Assembly (NCBI GenBank): GCA_030348385.1
Contig: JAUCFP010000006.1
Location: 3,995,501-4,059,500, forward strand
Source: Cytobacillus sp. NJ13
GTDB lineage: Bacteria > Bacillota > Bacilli > Bacillales > Cytobacillaceae
Reading direction: 5' to 3'
Length of the DNA: 64,000 nucleotides
Shown: positions 63,093 through 64,000 of the stretch, piece after piece
How the letters are laid out: each line of letters opens with the position of its first letter
Numbering within the stretch: position 1 is the first letter of the stretch
Program-made: the position numbers and the translations under genes
The notes under the pieces: model-generated
What the model was told of the DNA's origin: nothing
What the model saw: the letters and a program-made list of their open reading frames with translations, nothing else
Database searches by the model: none

Positions 63093-64000
63093 TTGAAGAA
63101 ATCCATCATCACATTATCATTAGCTGCTGTTTTAGGTTTTGGCAGCCTAACAGTTGGACTGCCCCTAGAAAAGGCGTCTGCGGCAAATAAATTAAATGAC
63201 TTAAACAGCCAAAAAGATAAGATTAATGAACAGCGTTCTGGAGTAGAATCAAAGATTAACGATACAGATAAGAAGCTTACCGAAAACCAGGGCGAGCAGC
63301 AGTCCGTTCAAAGTGAGATTGAGCGCCTGGATAAAGCGATCAGTGATGCTTTAGCGAAAATTGAAGAAAAGAACAACGAAATTTCTGGTACTAAAAAGGA
63401 AATAGAAAAACTTGAAGGCGAAATTAAAGTATTAGTAGAGCGCATCAAAAAGCGCAACGAACTATTAAAGGACCGTGCGCGCAACTACCAGGAAACTGGC
63501 GGAATGGTGAGCTATATTGATGTTTTAATGGGTGCGCAAAGCTTTGGAGACTTTGTTGAACGCGTTGGAGCAGTTGCTACGATCGTAGAAGCTGACCAGG
63601 ACATTCTAAAAGCACATCAGGCGGATAAAGACGAGCTGGAAAAGAAACAGGCTCAGGTAAAAGAAGAGCTTGCATCTTTAGAAAAAATGCTTGCCGAGCT
63701 TGAGAGCATGAAAAAGAGCTTAAATGCCCAAAAGGCAGAGAAAGATAAATTACTTGCATCCCTAAAGCATGAAGAAGAGGAAATGCATGCTCATAAGCTT
63801 GAATTAGCTGAAGAAAATGAAATCCTTGCAGCCCAGGAAGTGGCGCTTCAAAAAGCGATCAAGCTTGAGCAGGAAAGACAGGCTGAGGCAGCAAGACAAG
63901 CTGAGGCAGCAAGACAAGCTGAATTGGCAAAACAGAAAGCAGCTCAAAAGAGCAGCTCTTCATCAGCAGGCAACAGCTCATCATCTGATAGCGGATCATC
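63093..64000 (+). CDS. Secreted coiled-coil murein hydrolase or activator (PcsB/EnvC/CwlO-like), partial
   Basis: The gene starts with TTG 63093, about 10 nt after AAAGGAG, and runs past the window end (302 codons visible). It has a signal peptide (KKSIITLSLAAVLGFGSLTV, cut near KASA-AN) and two long coiled coils (about 35-130 and 160-270), separated by the conserved YQETGGMVSYIDVLMGAQSF loop that marks PcsB/CwlO/EnvC N-domains. An Ala/Gln/Arg repeat (RQAEAARQAEAARQAE) and a Ser-rich linker follow. The catalytic part (M23 or NlpC/P60) is outside the window. Position after ftsEX implies activation by FtsEX. Confidence 0.85.
   Translation, partial: MKKSIITLSLAAVLGFGSLTVGLPLEKASAANKLNDLNSQKDKINEQRSGVESKINDTDKKLTENQGEQQSVQSEIERLDKAISDALAKIEEKNNEISGTKKEIEKLEGEIKVLVERIKKRNELLKDRARNYQETGGMVSYIDVLMGAQSFGDFVERVGAVATIVEADQDILKAHQADKDELEKKQAQVKEELASLEKMLAELESMKKSLNAQKAEKDKLLASLKHEEEEMHAHKLELAEENEILAAQEVALQKAIKLEQERQAEAARQAEAARQAELAKQKAAQKSSSSSAGNSSSSDSGS

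Overview
This 64 kb window is a chromosomal segment of a motile, low-to-mid GC, Gram-positive member of the Bacillaceae. The order yvyE - degS - degU - degV - comFA - comFC - yvyF - flgM - flgN - flgK - flgL - yviE - fliW - csrA - hag - flaG - fliD - fliS - fliT - hpf - secA - prfB - (yitT-like) - cccB - ftsE - ftsX matches the Bacillus subtilis comF/flagellar/secA neighbourhood. Long-form HPF, SecA with a Cys-rich tail, LCP and LtaS proteins fit the same group. A Cytobacillus/Mesobacillus-like species is plausible, but the sequence alone does not fix it. I see no rRNA, tRNA, CRISPR array, insertion sequence or prophage.

Layout. (1) 1-16.2 kb, surface polysaccharide: partial Wzx-like flippase, Wzz-like chain-length protein, ECF sigma factor with its membrane partner, LtaS-type enzyme, TagO/WecA-type initiating transferase, a five-enzyme set matching the UDP-ManNAc(3NAc)A pathway, and three GT4-like glycosyltransferases. 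(2) 16.2-22.7 kb, wall turnover on the minus strand: SpoIID/LytB-like protein, SH3b protein, a nine-SH3b amidase and an LCP ligase with an acidic tail. (3) 22.7-29.7 kb: IMPACT protein, DegS-DegU, DegV, ComFA, ComFC. (4) 29.7-32.5 kb: a c-di-GMP-I riboswitch in front of a PAS-PAS-GGDEF(degenerate)-EAL-PilZ protein. (5) 32.5-46.5 kb: late flagellar genes with recognisable sigma-D promoters and a CsrA site in the hag leader. (6) 46.6-54.9 kb: a block lying between hpf and secA, holding a BMP lipoprotein plus chemoreceptor under a sigma-D promoter, a manganese (yybP-ykoY) riboswitch with no transporter behind it, a YwrD-like gamma-glutamyltransferase, split chromate transporters and a SEC-C protein. 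(7) 55-64 kb: secA, prfB with programmed frameshift, YitT-family protein, cytochrome c551, ftsEX and a coiled-coil murein hydrolase or activator cut by the window end.

The main surprises are in the flagellin locus. The main flagellin gene is split by a 363-nt group I intron (38878-39240) with P, Q, R and S core elements and no endonuclease gene; splicing restores the conserved C-terminus. The next gene is a second flagellin whose variable domain is replaced by seven Asp-box (S-x-D-G-x-x-W) repeats, predicted to fold as a beta-propeller. It carries two small indels whose frame effects cancel, so it is a recent pseudogene, a slippage-switched gene or an assembly artefact.

The genes fit together as a motility/surface decision module. 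DegSU, c-di-GMP (riboswitch, EAL, PilZ), FlgM/sigma-D and CsrA-FliW control filament production, while the wall and polysaccharide genes remodel the surface through which the filament emerges.
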